Source: Moraxella catarrhalis (lineage in GTDB: Bacteria > Pseudomonadota > Gammaproteobacteria > Pseudomonadales > Moraxellaceae). Taken from it: a stretch of DNA of 64,000 bases. A program made the translations under genes and the position numbers. Shown one piece after another: positions 1-9,443 of the stretch; position 1 is the first letter of the stretch; each line of letters starts with the position of its first letter. The stretch covers positions 494,528 to 558,527 of the forward strand of contig NZ_LXHE01000002.1 in assembly GCF_001656295.1 (NCBI RefSeq), in the 5' to 3' direction. The notes under the pieces were generated by a model that ran no database searches, was not told the origin of the DNA, and worked only from the letters and a program-made list of their open reading frames with translations.

Positions 1-534
1 GATCATAATCCTGAACGAATCAAATTTCGCCGTCATTTGGATAATTTTGCCCGTCAATCTATGCATGACAACGGTGTTATGCCGTATTATCAGAGTGTAG
101 AACCGCAATTTGTTGGCATGCATGGCACCCTGGCTCAGTTTGCCGTCTTGGATGATGTGTATTTGGGCGGTGCACATGGCATGCAGACGACCACTTATTA
201 TATCTATGATTTGGCGCTTGGTACACAGATAAGCCTTTATGATCTTGAGATCGAATCTTATGACAAAGAGGTGGGTCGGCTGTATGAGCTGACTGAAGCG
301 GCGTACGATCGGTATTTGTACGCCCACCGAGCTGACATTGGCGATCCTGAGGAGTATAAGGAAATTTATTCATTAGAGTATACGGATAATTTTTATTTCA
401 ACGATCAAGGTTTGGTGCTGTATTACAATCCTTATGTATTAAGCCCTTATGCGATGGGACCTGTTGAGCTGGTTATTCCTTTTGCTGATCTTGAGGGTGT
501 GCTAAGAGCAGAATATTTACCACCGTTTGATTAA
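1..534 (+). CDS. DUF3298/RsiV-like domain protein, 5' end cut by window
   Basis: The reading frame is open from base 1, so the true start lies upstream of the window; the first in-frame start-like codon, a TTG at 37, has no reason to be real. The visible 177 residues contain the motif YLGGAHGMQTTTYYIYD and a C-terminal segment VELVIPFADLEGVL. Both are typical of the DUF3298 domain found at the C-terminus of RsiV-like and other exported bacterial proteins of poorly known role. Any signal peptide or lipobox would be in the missing part. It is followed by a terminator shared with the convergent fetB. Family assignment is by motif; function is unknown. Confidence 0.6.
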   Translation, partial: DHNPERIKFRRHLDNFARQSMHDNGVMPYYQSVEPQFVGMHGTLAQFAVLDDVYLGGAHGMQTTTYYIYDLALGTQISLYDLEIESYDKEVGRLYELTEAAYDRYLYAHRADIGDPEEYKEIYSLEYTDNFYFNDQGLVLYYNPYVLSPYAMGPVELVIPFADLEGVLRAEYLPPFD

Positions 535-536
535 TC

Positions 537-566
537 AATAAAGACCTGTATTAACAAGTCTTTATT
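537..566. terminator. Bidirectional terminator between the DUF3298 gene and fetB
   Basis: A perfect 9-bp inverted repeat, AATAAAGAC and GTCTTTATT, with a 12-base loop and A/T-rich flanks on both sides. It sits between two convergent genes, so it can serve both. The right arm overlaps the fetB stop codon. Confidence 0.6.
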
Positions 567-1332
567 TGGGTAAAATCAATCGAAGCTCACGATCAAAAAA
601 TCGCCGAATCACAAACAATGCCGACAAAGTACACGATATGGCACTGCTTGCACATATCAAAAACATCGTCATAATCTGATATCGCACCGCTTGGGTAGGA
701 TCGGCGCCTGCCAAGATTTGCCCTGTCATCATGCCAGGTAAGCTCACCAATCCCACAACCATCATCGAATTAATCGTGGGCATCATACCACTGCTGACTG
801 CAGAGATGATGGCGCGGTGGCAAGCTTCATAAGGCGTCGCACTGAGCGCCAATAGCGTGCGAATTTGATCCTGATGATCATGCAGATGATCGATCAGCCG
901 TCCCGTGGTCAAAGAAATGGCAGTCAAAGAACTTCCCAAAATCAGCCCCAATATCGGGATGATGTACTGCGGCGAGTACCAAGGCGTCACTTGTAAAATG
1001 ACCGGCATGGCGATGAGCGTCACCCCAAATGCCGCCACGCCAAGCGATAATAAAGTATCAATCAGCAAGCCTTGATAGGGTCTTTTGACGCGGTTTTTGG
1101 CGGAGATGGCGGCAATCAGCGTCATGATTGATAAGATACCAAGCACCTCATACCAACTTTCTTTGGCGAATATCCATGCCAAGATCAGCCCAATCAAGCT
1201 AAGCTGCACCACTGTACGCACCGCTGCAATCGTCAGGGTCTTGGCAAGCCCAAGCTTCAGCCAAAGCGATATGCCAATGGCTATCAATACAAGTAATGCC
1301 GAGATACCAACATCTGTTAGGCTGAGTATCAC
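562..1332 (-). CDS. fetB: FetB-type ABC exporter permease (UPF0014)
   Basis: A 256-residue polytopic membrane protein of about seven hydrophobic segments with the conserved UPF0014 signature LPGMMTGQILAGADP near residue 205 and the following AVRYQIMTMF. In E. coli FetAB (YbbLM) exports iron and helps resist oxidative stress; that role is carried over from the family and not shown here. The start codon overlaps the last 4 bases of fetA, which implies translational coupling. Length is normal for the family. The identity is secure; the metal exported by this homologue is not. Confidence 0.88.
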   Translation of the reverse strand: MILSLTDVGISALLVLIAIGISLWLKLGLAKTLTIAAVRTVVQLSLIGLILAWIFAKESWYEVLGILSIMTLIAAISAKNRVKRPYQGLLIDTLLSLGVAAFGVTLIAMPVILQVTPWYSPQYIIPILGLILGSSLTAISLTTGRLIDHLHDHQDQIRTLLALSATPYEACHRAIISAVSSGMMPTINSMMVVGLVSLPGMMTGQILAGADPTQAVRYQIMTMFLICASSAISCTLSALFVIRRFFDRELRLILPK

Positions 1333-2018
1333 AGTTTCGACCTTTCAGTGATCAGCACACCGTCTTTTATCCACCAACTGATAGCAGACAGCGCCATCGC
1401 ATGATGCGGCTGATGACTCACCCAAATGACCGCACGATCGGGCTGATCAGATACCCAGTCATTGACGCAGTCTATGAGCTTGGCAGCGGTATTTTCGTCA
1501 AGAGCGGCGGTCGGCTCATCTAATAGTAAAAGTGCAGGATTAAGCTGCAAAGTACGCATAAAATGTACAATTTGGCGCTCACCGCCTGACAGCGTATGGA
1601 TATTTTGATTCAAAAACTCTGCCGTCTTGCCAAATCTGCTCAGCTGAGAGATGTGCCAGTTTTGATCAAACACTTTATCCTGATGCTGCTTAAAAGTCAA
1701 AGGCAGCTTCAAATTATCCATCACCGTCTCAGCGATCATGACAGGCGTTTGGGTGATCAGCGCCACTTTTTCACGCCACAAAAGCGGATCGCTTGAGCAA
1801 GACAGGGTTTGATTGGGTAAATTCAGCACAGCATCACCCTCATGTGGCAGCTGACCTGCCAAAGCCGATAAAAATAACGACTTACCAGACCCTGAAGCGC
1901 CCATTAGGATGATTTTTTGTCCAGCGTTGATACTGCCTTTGGCTTGATGAAGTAGGGTGCGAGTCTGATCTGGTGTGCTGATATGGATATTTAGGCGATC
2001 AAAAATAAATAAAGCCAT
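1329..2018 (-). CDS. fetA: FetA-type ABC exporter ATP-binding protein
   Basis: A 229-residue ABC ATPase. Visible motifs are Walker A GASGSGKS (residues 40-47), signature LSGGERQ (143-149), Walker B LLLLDEPT (163-170) and a switch histidine in WVSHQPHHA. It is placed directly before and overlaps the UPF0014 permease gene fetB, which identifies it as the FetA/YbbL partner and not a generic ABC ATPase. It starts one base after the stop codon of the upstream thioesterase gene, so the three genes form one operon on the minus strand. In E. coli this pair is a putative iron exporter of the inner membrane. Confidence 0.87.
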   Translation of the reverse strand: MALFIFDRLNIHISTPDQTRTLLHQAKGSINAGQKIILMGASGSGKSLFLSALAGQLPHEGDAVLNLPNQTLSCSSDPLLWREKVALITQTPVMIAETVMDNLKLPLTFKQHQDKVFDQNWHISQLSRFGKTAEFLNQNIHTLSGGERQIVHFMRTLQLNPALLLLDEPTAALDENTAAKLIDCVNDWVSDQPDRAVIWVSHQPHHAMALSAISWWIKDGVLITERSKL

Positions 2019-2019
2019 A

Positions 2020-2469
2020 TTAAGCGCTCTTGGTCGCGCTCATCAGCGTATGAACAAAATTTTCTGGCAGGCGCTGGGGGCGGATTGTTTTTCTATCATT
2101 GATTACGCAAGCCAAAGTAATCATCGCCGTAGTGGCAGGCTTGTCTTGATTGGGGCGATAAATGCTTTGGCGCACAACTAAGCTGGCTGGTCTGATGCGC
2201 ACTTCATCGACCGTCACCGTCAGCTCATCATCAACCAGTAAAGGCGTGTGATACACCAGATCCGCCTGACTCACCACAAAATGCACCGCTTTGCGTGATT
2301 CTTTATTAGCGTCGTCATCCAAGCTTAAAAAATAGCCATCATAACCAAGCGTCGTCAGCCAGTCGCGTCGGCAATTTTCAAAAAATACCAAATGATTGGC
2401 ATGATAGACGATACCGCCAGCGTCAGTGTGATTGATATACACTTTATAAGTTTTTTGAAAATTTACCAT
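2020..2469 (-). CDS. ybgC: YbgC-type hot-dog acyl-CoA thioesterase
   Basis: A 149-residue protein with the hot-dog thioesterase signature HTDAGGIVYHANH at residues 14-26; the aspartate at 16 matches the catalytic Asp of the YbgC/4-hydroxybenzoyl-CoA thioesterase family. YbgC proteins hydrolyse acyl-CoA and have been linked to phospholipid metabolism. In many proteobacteria ybgC heads the tol-pal operon. Here it heads the fetAB operon, while tolQRAB lies about 44 kb away without it. It starts at ATG 2469. The substrate cannot be read from the sequence. Confidence 0.8.
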   Translation of the reverse strand: MVNFQKTYKVYINHTDAGGIVYHANHLVFFENCRRDWLTTLGYDGYFLSLDDDANKESRKAVHFVVSQADLVYHTPLLVDDELTVTVDEVRIRPASLVVRQSIYRPNQDKPATTAMITLACVINDRKTIRPQRLPENFVHTLMSATKSA

Positions 2470-2616
2470 AACCTCGCCAAAATTATCTAAACGATGAGCT
2501 CAATAAAGCAACCACTCTGCCAATCATTGTACACCGTTTGATGAGCGCTTGCCAACATTGGACTTGGGATTTAATATTGTAAGGATGGATAAAGTTCACA
2601 AAATCTCATCAAAAAT

Positions 2617-2625
2617 TGTTACAAT
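2617..2625 (+). promoter_or_regulatory. Extended -10 promoter candidate for xthA
   Basis: TGTTACAAT fits an extended -10 element (TGn followed by TACAAT), 43 bases before the chosen xthA start, with TTCACA 19 bases upstream as a poor -35. The same motif recurs before lysS, radA and the HIT gene. It lies in the 200-bp gap between the divergent ybgC and xthA genes. Confidence 0.4.
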
Positions 2626-2668
2626 ACCAAATCATCAAAATGATTCAAAAATTTTAAAAGAGTGAGTG

Positions 2669-3484
2669 ATGACGACATTTGTCAGTTTTAATATTAATGG
2701 ACTTCGCGCAAGACCACATCAGCTTGAGGCGGTCAGAGACATTTTGGGTGCTGATATTATTGGTTTACAAGAAACCAAAGTGCATGATGCGCTTTTTCCA
2801 GCGAAAATGGTGCAGGATTTGGGCTATCATGTCGAGTTTTTTGGTCAAAAAGCGCATTATGGCGTAGCATTGGCGTCCAAGATTGCCCCAGTATTTGTCC
2901 AAAAAGGCTTTCCTTTTGGGCATGATGACGCACAACGCCGATTGATTCACGCACGCTATGATTTTGATGGGCGGAGTATCGATGTGTTAAACGGATATTT
3001 TCCCCAAGGTGAAAACCGCAGTCATGAAATCAAATTCCCTATGAAGCGTGAATTTTATGCCGATCTTAATCGCTATATTGATGAGCTCAAGGCTGATGGT
3101 CGTGAGCTGATCATCATGGGAGATATGAATATCTCGCCAGAGGACATTGATGTGGGGATCGGTGAAGCCAATGCCAAGCGCTGGCTTGCCAAAGGGACTT
3201 GTTCATTTCTGCCCGAAGAGCGTGTGTGGTATCAGACGCTCATGTCTACAGGCTTGACGGATACTTATCGCTTATTTCGTCCAGAGGCTCATGATGAGTT
3301 TAGTTGGTTTGATTATCGCTCGCGCGGTTTTGAGGATACGCCTAAGCGCGGGCTGCGCATTGACCATATTTTATGTACAGATACCCTAAAAAATGACTGT
3401 GTGGCAGCAGGTATCAGCTACGATATCCGAGCGATGGATAAGCCATCAGATCATGCACCCATTTGGGCGAAATTTAATCTATAA
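2669..3484 (+). CDS. xthA: Exodeoxyribonuclease III
   Basis: The ATG at 2669 is preferred over an in-frame GTG at 2666 because AAAGAG sits about 7 bases upstream of it. The 271-residue product shows the endonuclease/exonuclease/phosphatase fold motifs in order: [10 protein letters not shown] at the N-terminus, GLQETKV with the metal-binding glutamate, [18 protein letters not shown] and the terminal SDHAPIW with the catalytic Asp-His. Exonuclease III cleaves at abasic sites and degrades duplex DNA 3' to 5' in base-excision repair. Length and motif order are those of the family. It is a single gene followed by argJ after 74 bases. Confidence 0.9.
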   Translation: MTTFVSFNINGLRARPHQLEAVRDILGADIIGLQETKVHDALFPAKMVQDLGYHVEFFGQKAHYGVALASKIAPVFVQKGFPFGHDDAQRRLIHARYDFDGRSIDVLNGYFPQGENRSHEIKFPMKREFYADLNRYIDELKADGRELIIMGDMNISPEDIDVGIGEANAKRWLAKGTCSFLPEERVWYQTLMSTGLTDTYRLFRPEAHDEFSWFDYRSRGFEDTPKRGLRIDHILCTDTLKNDCVAAGISYDIRAMDKPSDHAPIWAKFNL

Positions 3485-3558
3485 CCCACTCATAAATCAC
3501 AAACATCAAGCTAAGCGCAATTGGCTTGATAAAACCGATCAACTTAAGGAGAAAGATC

Positions 3559-4776
3559 GTGGCAGTCGGTGATATCAGTATTCCAACACAGATTTTTAAT
3601 ATTGACGGCGTCAAAATGGGTACAGCAAAGGCGCATGTGCGCTATGCTGATCGCCGTGATGTGACGGTCTTTGAGATCGCCAAAGGTGCTTGCGTGTCGG
3701 TGGTAACTACCCAAAATCAGTTTTGTGCCGCGCCTGTGCAGGTGCTTCGTCAGCATTTTGAGCAGACTGTGCCTGAGTATCTTTTGATTAATACAGGTAA
3801 TGCCAATGCTGCTACAGGTGAGGATGGGTATCAGCGCGCGCTATCGACTTGCCAAGCTCTTGCCCAAAAAACAGGCGTATCAGCTGAATCGGTTTTACCG
3901 TTTTCAACGGGTGTGATTGGTGAGACGCTGCCGAGTGATCGGATTATCGCAGGGCTTGATACTGCTTTGGCGGATTTGGCGCCAGATCACTGGCTGGATG
4001 CTGTGCATGCCATCTGTACAACAGACACCATTCCAAAACTGGCAAGCAGTTCAATCAGTATTGATGGCGTGACTTATCATTTTACAGGCATCTCAAAAGG
4101 TGCAGGCATGATTCGCCCAAATATGGCAACCATGCTGGCTTTTGTGGCAACTGATGCTGCTATTGATCAAAAGCTGTTGGATGATATGCTAATCAAAATT
4201 ACCAATACTTCGTTTAATCGCATCACCATTGATGGCGACACATCGACCAATGACTGCTGCACACTGATCGCCACAGGCAAAGCGGGCGCACTCATTAACA
4301 CCACCGACCATCCGCACTATCAAGCCATTTTTGAAGCTTTGCAGGCGGTATTCATCCGATTGGCGACTTTGATTGTTCGGGACGGCGAGGGGGCTACCAA
4401 GTTTATCACGATCAAGGTCACTGGCGGCGCCAATACTCAAGAATGTGCTGATGTCGCTTATTCGGTGGCGCATTCGCCGCTGGTGAAGACGGCGTTTTTT
4501 GCTTCTGATCCAAACTGGGGGCGTATTTTGGCAGCTGTTGGCAAAGCAGGCTTTGAATTTGATCAAAGCCAAGTCAATGTATCGCTGGATGAAGTGAATA
4601 TCTGCCAGCGTGGCGGATTGGCACCTGAGTATACCGAAGCAGCTGGTCAGGCGGTGATGCAGCGCCCTGAGATCACCATTCACATTGAACTTGGACGCGG
4701 CGAGGCGAGCGACACAGTTTATACCTGTGATTTGTCGCATGAATATGTCACAATCAATGCCGATTACCGCTCTTAA
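3559..4776 (+). CDS. argJ: Glutamate N-acetyltransferase / amino-acid acetyltransferase ArgJ
   Basis: ArgJ transfers the acetyl group from N-acetylornithine to glutamate in the cyclic arginine pathway and in some species also makes N-acetylglutamate from acetyl-CoA. The start is taken as GTG 3559 because AAGGAG at 3546-3551 lies 7 bases upstream; an in-frame TTG at 3526 would add 11 residues but has no such site. From this start the protein has 405 residues. The self-cleavage site is clear: KGAGMIRPNMATML, with the nucleophilic threonine at about residue 191. The precursor should split there into alpha and beta chains. The terminal region SHEYVTINADYRS is typical. Transcription ends at a strong shared hairpin. 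Confidence 0.92.
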   Translation: MAVGDISIPTQIFNIDGVKMGTAKAHVRYADRRDVTVFEIAKGACVSVVTTQNQFCAAPVQVLRQHFEQTVPEYLLINTGNANAATGEDGYQRALSTCQALAQKTGVSAESVLPFSTGVIGETLPSDRIIAGLDTALADLAPDHWLDAVHAICTTDTIPKLASSSISIDGVTYHFTGISKGAGMIRPNMATMLAFVATDAAIDQKLLDDMLIKITNTSFNRITIDGDTSTNDCCTLIATGKAGALINTTDHPHYQAIFEALQAVFIRLATLIVRDGEGATKFITIKVTGGANTQECADVAYSVAHSPLVKTAFFASDPNWGRILAAVGKAGFEFDQSQVNVSLDEVNICQRGGLAPEYTEAAGQAVMQRPEITIHIELGRGEASDTVYTCDLSHEYVTINADYRS

Positions 4777-4810
4777 GGTCGGTACAAGCTGATTTGATTG
4801 ACTTATAATA

Positions 4811-4841
4811 AAAATGGCTTATCAGTATGATAAGCCATTTT
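4811..4841. terminator. Strong bidirectional terminator between argJ and the hydrolase gene
   Basis: A perfect 14-bp stem, AAAATGGCTTATCA and its complement, around a 3-base loop GTA, flanked by A and T runs on either side. It serves argJ on the plus strand and the convergent isochorismatase-family gene on the minus strand. Confidence 0.85.
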
Positions 4842-4849
4842 TTGATGAG

Positions 4850-5428
4850 TTATTTTACCAACCCTGAAATGGTCTTAAAGGCAGGGTCTTCGGAAGATCT
4901 TAATAATTCAAATAAAATCGCCTCAGTGGTCGTCACTGCAGCACCAGCACGGCGCATACGGCGGATGGCTTGTTTTTTATCATAAGGATTTCGGCTGCCT
5001 ACAGCGTCAGCGACAATGACAGGCTGCATGCCATTGTCCAATAAATCCAGTGCCGTTTGAAGTACGCACACATGCGCTTCAATACCAAACAAAAGCACAA
5101 TGCGCCGATTTTGCTGCAAAATATGCGCCCAAGATGGTGGATTATCACATACGCTGAAGCTTTTTTTCTCAAAGCTTTTGCGATTAGTGTCATTTAATAA
5201 GCCATAAAGCTTGTCAATGGTCTCACCCAATCCTTTTTTGTACTGTTCGTTAAGCATAACAGGCACGCCCAAAGCTTGCAATCCTTGAATGAGCACTGCC
5301 ATTTTCTGAGTGATTGCCTCATGCTCAAAGATGTGCGGTGTCAGTTTTTCTTGCACATCAATCATCAAGGCTTGTATATCATCACGTAGAATACGATACG
5401 GTACCGAAAATGTCCTAGTCGCCATCAC
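4850..5428 (-). CDS. Isochorismatase-family cysteine hydrolase
   Basis: A 192-residue protein of the isochorismatase-like fold. The expected Asp-Lys-Cys triad is visible: Asp24 in LMIDVQEKL, a lysine in FEKKSF near 87-88, and Cys120 in GIEAHVCVLQT. A cis-peptide-like VLLFGIE precedes the cysteine, as in the family. Members include YcaC-like proteins, nicotinamidases and N-carbamoyl hydrolases; the sequence does not settle which. It is monocistronic, convergent with argJ and divergent from lysS. Two Met codons open the frame, and the second is equally possible as the start. Confidence 0.75.
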   Translation of the reverse strand: MMATRTFSVPYRILRDDIQALMIDVQEKLTPHIFEHEAITQKMAVLIQGLQALGVPVMLNEQYKKGLGETIDKLYGLLNDTNRKSFEKKSFSVCDNPPSWAHILQQNRRIVLLFGIEAHVCVLQTALDLLDNGMQPVIVADAVGSRNPYDKKQAIRRMRRAGAAVTTTEAILFELLRSSEDPAFKTISGLVK

Positions 5429-5503
5429 AAACTCCTTTTTTATCTGCGCTAATAAACTTAGCTACGCTCAAGTTTTGAATAATTTTAAGTCATCATAACA
5501 GGT

Positions 5504-5560
5504 TTTTTGGCGCTTGCCAAATGTTTATCCTTGCGAAGCGGCGCCAAAAATTTGGCAAAA
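5504..5560 (+). promoter_or_regulatory. Interlocked inverted repeats upstream of lysS
   Basis: TTTTTGGCGC at 5504-5513 is complementary to GCGCCAAAAA at 5541-5550, and TTGCCAAA at 5514-5521 is complementary to the TTTGGCAA that begins at 5551. The pairs interleave (A, B, A', B') and do not nest, so they could form alternative hairpins or act as paired operator sites. The block is in the gap between the divergent hydrolase and lysS genes. No function is known to me. Confidence 0.4.
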
Positions 5561-5585
5561 TCTTAATGATTGATTTTGAATAATC

Positions 5586-5594
5586 TGTTACAAT
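5586..5594 (+). promoter_or_regulatory. Extended -10 promoter candidate for lysS
   Basis: TGTTACAAT, the same extended -10 string as before xthA, 66 bases ahead of the lysS ATG. No good -35 hexamer is seen at 17 bases, which is tolerated in extended -10 promoters. Confidence 0.4.
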
Positions 5595-5660
5595 ACTTGG
5601 CATATTTTTATTGAATTTTTATCAAATTAACACATTAAAAAATTGCATATCGGGTATATT

Positions 5661-7184
5661 ATGAGTTCGCAAAATCAACCACAGCATAACGAAGCCACCA
5701 TTTCGGAAAATGAGCTAATCGCACAGCGTCGTACAAAACTGGACGCCTTACAACAAAAAGCCAAGCAAGCAGGCAAAAGTGCTTATCCTAATACCTTTAA
5801 GCCTGAGAACTATTGTGGTGATTTGCAAGCACAGTTTGATGGCGTTGATAAAGCTACCATTGAAAGTGGGGATAAGGTGTATGCTAAGGTTGCAGGTCGT
5901 GTGATGCTCAATCGTGGCTCGTTCATTGTGATCCAAGACATGACCGATCGAATCCAGTTGTATGTGGATCGTAAAGGCTTACCAAGTGAGACGCTTGAGC
6001 TGATTAAGTCATTGGATTTGGGTGATATCGTGGCAGCAAGTGGCTATATTGGGCGTTCAGGCAAGGGAGACTTGTATGTGCATCTTGAAGCATTTGAGTT
6101 ATTGACCAAATCTTTACGCCCATTGCCTGATAAATTTCATGGCTTGACCGATACAGAAGTCAAATATCGCAAGCGTTATTTGGATTTGATGGTCAATGAA
6201 GAGACACGAAACACATTTGCCATCCGTGCCAAAGTAGTGGCGGGTATCCGTGCATTTTTGACCCAAGAACGCTTTATGGAAGTAGAAACACCGATGATGC
6301 ATGTGATTCCAGGTGGTGCGTCTGCACGCCCTTTTGTGACGCATCATAATGCATTGGATATGCAGCTTTATTTGCGTATTGCACCTGAATTGTATCTTAA
6401 GCGATTGGTTGTTGGTGGCTTTGATCGTGTGTTTGAAATTAACCGTAACTTCCGTAATGAAGGGGTTTCAACACGCCACAACCCTGAATTTACGATGATT
6501 GAGTTTTATCAAGCTTATGCTGATTATAAGGATTTGATGGCATTGACTGAGCGTATGCTTGAAAAATTGGCGACCGATATTTTAGGTTCAACCGATGTGC
6601 CTTATGGCGATGAAGTGTTTAGTTTTAAAGGTCCTTTTAAGAAAATTACGATGTTTGATGCCATCTTAGAGCATAATTCTGATTTTAGTGCCGATGATAT
6701 CAATGACCGTGAATTTTTGGCAAAATTTGTCAAAGATGAATTAAAACAAGAAGTTAAACCAAGTTTTGGTTTGGGGAAATTACAAACCATCGTTTTTGAA
6801 GAAACGGTAGAAACCAAGCTGCGTCAGCCGACTTTTATCACTGAATATCCTGCCGAAACTTCCCCCTTGGCACGCCGAAATGACACCAATCCACATGTAA
6901 CTGATCGCTTTGAGATGTTTATTGGTGGTCGTGAGCTTGCCAATGGTTTTAGCGAGCTTAACGATCCAATTGATCAAGCTGAGCGATTCCGTGCCCAAGT
7001 GGCTGAAAAAGATGCTGGTGATGATGAAGCCATGCATTATGATGCCGATTTTATTGAGGCACTTGAATATGGCTTACCGCCAACAGCAGGTGAGGGCATT
7101 GGTATTGACCGTCTTGTGATGTTGTTTGCTGACGCTGCCAGTATTCGTGATGTGATTTTATTCCCACACATGCGTCACAAATAA
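5661..7184 (+). CDS. lysS: Lysyl-tRNA synthetase, class II
   Basis: Charges tRNA-Lys with lysine. The ATG at 5661 is chosen over an in-frame TTG at 5643, giving 507 residues, normal for the family. An N-terminal OB-fold anticodon-binding domain covers about residues 60-170 ([16 protein letters not shown]). The class II catalytic core follows, with motif 2 in [19 protein letters not shown] and motif 3 in [10 protein letters not shown] near the C-terminus. dnaX starts 12 bases after its stop, so the two are very likely co-transcribed. Confidence 0.96.
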   Translation: MSSQNQPQHNEATISENELIAQRRTKLDALQQKAKQAGKSAYPNTFKPENYCGDLQAQFDGVDKATIESGDKVYAKVAGRVMLNRGSFIVIQDMTDRIQLYVDRKGLPSETLELIKSLDLGDIVAASGYIGRSGKGDLYVHLEAFELLTKSLRPLPDKFHGLTDTEVKYRKRYLDLMVNEETRNTFAIRAKVVAGIRAFLTQERFMEVETPMMHVIPGGASARPFVTHHNALDMQLYLRIAPELYLKRLVVGGFDRVFEINRNFRNEGVSTRHNPEFTMIEFYQAYADYKDLMALTERMLEKLATDILGSTDVPYGDEVFSFKGPFKKITMFDAILEHNSDFSADDINDREFLAKFVKDELKQEVKPSFGLGKLQTIVFEETVETKLRQPTFITEYPAETSPLARRNDTNPHVTDRFEMFIGGRELANGFSELNDPIDQAERFRAQVAEKDAGDDEAMHYDADFIEALEYGLPPTAGEGIGIDRLVMLFADAASIRDVILFPHMRHK

Positions 7185-7196
7185 GCCTTTTACCCT

Positions 7197-9443
7197 ATGG
7201 ATAAGCAATATCAGGTCTTAGCCCGAAAATATCGACCCAAAAACTTTTCTGAACTTTTGGGTCAATCACATGTTGCCCAAGCACTGTCAAATGCCATTGA
7301 TACAGGCAGATTGCACCATGCATATCTGTTCACTGGAACTCGTGGTGTGGGCAAAACGACCATCGCACGCATTCTTGCTAAGTGCTTAAATTGTGAAACA
7401 GGCATGACAAGTCAGCCTTGCGGTGTATGCGATACTTGCATGAGCATTGATCAAGGGCGATTTTTGGATCTGATTGAGATTGATGCAGCCTCTCGTACCA
7501 AAGTTGAAGATACCAGAGAGCTGCTTGAAAATGTCCCTTATCCACCTGTACAAGGTCGTTATAAAGTCTATTTGATTGATGAAGTGCATATGCTATCTAC
7601 GCATTCTTTTAATGCACTACTGAAGACTTTAGAAGAGCCGCCAGACTATGTCAAATTTGTATTTGCAACTACTGACCCCCAAAAACTTCCCATTACGATC
7701 ATTTCACGCTGCCTGCAATTTGTTCTGCGTCCACTACCGCAGGCTTGTTTGTCTGATCACTTAGCCAAAGTATTAAATGCAGAAAAAATCCCTTTTGCAG
7801 AAAATGCCTTATGGCAATTAGCAAACGCTGCAAAAGGTTCGGTGCGTGACGCACTATCGCTGACCGATCAAGCGATTGCCTTTGGTGGTGGTCAAATTCA
7901 AACAGATACGGTCTTATCGATGCTTGGATTGGTAAATCGTACCGATATGCTTGAGATTATTGAGACAATTTACCACGATGATCGAATGGCGATCGGTCAA
8001 CTCATCACCACCATGCGTGATAAAATGGTCGATGCTGCTGCGATCTTTGATGAACTCACTGACTGCATTCATCAAATGGCACTCATGCAGGTGTTGCCTG
8101 ATTTTCCTTTGGACATGAATGATGAACAAGCACATCAAATGAGGCGCTTAGCATCCTTGATCAGTCCAGATGTTCTGCAGCTGTATTATGAAATTTTAAT
8201 CAAAAGCCGAGACGGCATTCGCTTGGCAAGTACGCCGATGCAGGCTTTAGAGATGGGTATCTTAAGGTTGTTGGCATTTCGACCGCTGTCAGAAGGTCAG
8301 ATGACTGTTTTAAACGATACGCCAGCAAAGCAGCCAGATGATGCTGACAACCAAAATAACATGCCTGATGGTATCGTTGACGGTCTAAAAGATCAAGCCT
8401 GCACGACTGGTGAAATTGATGCGTTATCTACCGATAGCCATTTTGATAGCGACAAGCAAGATGATTTGAATGATTTGGCATCACAGATAGGCACTGAATT
8501 AATCTTAGATCAATCAGACAATGACGATGTAAATACAAAAGATACTCAAGATACTGACAAATTTGCTCATATCGATCAAGCACAATCTGACAATACGGCC
8601 ATCAATTTAACCGTATCTGAGGAAGATTTCTGGGTAAAACAGCCCAAGTCTGATCCACCTGAGCAGTTGCAAACTGATGAAGATTCGCCAAGTGATCATG
8701 ATACACTCATCCAAATGGCTGCCGAACCATCACTTGCGGTTATGTCAGATAGCAGTGATACTGATGAGCCTGTGGCTGATTTTACTGAAGATTTGCAGTC
8801 AGCACCAACAGTGACAGCAGCGGCATTGGCTAAGGTTGATAGTAATAAAAAAGCACCACATCAAACAGACCCAACAGTTGATCAGCCATCTTCACACAAT
8901 TTGGATCAACAGCCCATCAGTGATTTTGACCATATCAATCCGTCAAAGCCTTTGGCACACCTGCCCAGTCAACCGATGACCAAAGCCCAAATGCTTGAGC
9001 AGCTAAAGCCCACACCAATTGAGCTTGAGGGGGGCTGGACAAGTGAAAAATGGGACTATTGGGTACATTTGGCGCGTGAAGCAGGGCATTTTGCACCTGA
9101 TGAACTTGCCTTGATGAGTACAAGTGTGATGGCAGGTGATATCGCTGGCGAAAGCCGTTTATTGGTTGCCGAGATTAACTCTCAAGTTCAATCCAGTTTT
9201 GAGAATTTGCACGCCAAATTTTTAGAATATTATCCACAAATTAAACTGTCTTTGGAGCCTGTGCTGGCGGATGATGCTTTAGAAGTGCCAAAATCTCGCT
9301 TATCTTATCGCCATAGTCAAGTGCAGACACAAGCTCAACATCAGCTGGTTGATAGTCCAGTTTTTCAAACACTTTGGCAAGGTGGTTTTGTCGTCGATGA
9401 TGGCACTTCGGTGCTTAATCAATCTAAATTACTCATTGACTAA
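7197..9443 (+). CDS. dnaX: DNA polymerase III tau (gamma) subunit
   Basis: The clamp-loader ATPase of DNA polymerase III. Walker A GTRGVGKT is at residues 47-54, the zinc-binding cysteines are at 66, 75, 78 and 81, Walker B is VYLIDEVHML and the SRC arginine finger motif follows. Residues from about 380 to 600 are a low-complexity linker rich in Asp, Gln and Ser, and a C-terminal tau-like domain follows with the segment GWTSEKWDYWVHLAREAG. At 748 residues it is full-length tau. An A6G run at 8847-8853 resembles the E. coli frameshift site but is in the wrong phase, so a shorter gamma form is not supported. Confidence 0.94.
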   Translation: MDKQYQVLARKYRPKNFSELLGQSHVAQALSNAIDTGRLHHAYLFTGTRGVGKTTIARILAKCLNCETGMTSQPCGVCDTCMSIDQGRFLDLIEIDAASRTKVEDTRELLENVPYPPVQGRYKVYLIDEVHMLSTHSFNALLKTLEEPPDYVKFVFATTDPQKLPITIISRCLQFVLRPLPQACLSDHLAKVLNAEKIPFAENALWQLANAAKGSVRDALSLTDQAIAFGGGQIQTDTVLSMLGLVNRTDMLEIIETIYHDDRMAIGQLITTMRDKMVDAAAIFDELTDCIHQMALMQVLPDFPLDMNDEQAHQMRRLASLISPDVLQLYYEILIKSRDGIRLASTPMQALEMGILRLLAFRPLSEGQMTVLNDTPAKQPDDADNQNNMPDGIVDGLKDQACTTGEIDALSTDSHFDSDKQDDLNDLASQIGTELILDQSDNDDVNTKDTQDTDKFAHIDQAQSDNTAINLTVSEEDFWVKQPKSDPPEQLQTDEDSPSDHDTLIQMAAEPSLAVMSDSSDTDEPVADFTEDLQSAPTVTAAALAKVDSNKKAPHQTDPTVDQPSSHNLDQQPISDFDHINPSKPLAHLPSQPMTKAQMLEQLKPTPIELEGGWTSEKWDYWVHLAREAGHFAPDELALMSTSVMAGDIAGESRLLVAEINSQVQSSFENLHAKFLEYYPQIKLSLEPVLADDALEVPKSRLSYRHSQVQTQAQHQLVDSPVFQTLWQGGFVVDDGTSVLNQSKLLID

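Noticed and set aside
8847..8853. A AAA AAG-like slippery run in dnaX, suggesting a programmed frameshift to gamma
   Set aside because: The run starts on a codon boundary (AAA AAA GCA), so it is not in the X XXY YYZ phase needed, and no strong downstream stem was seen.
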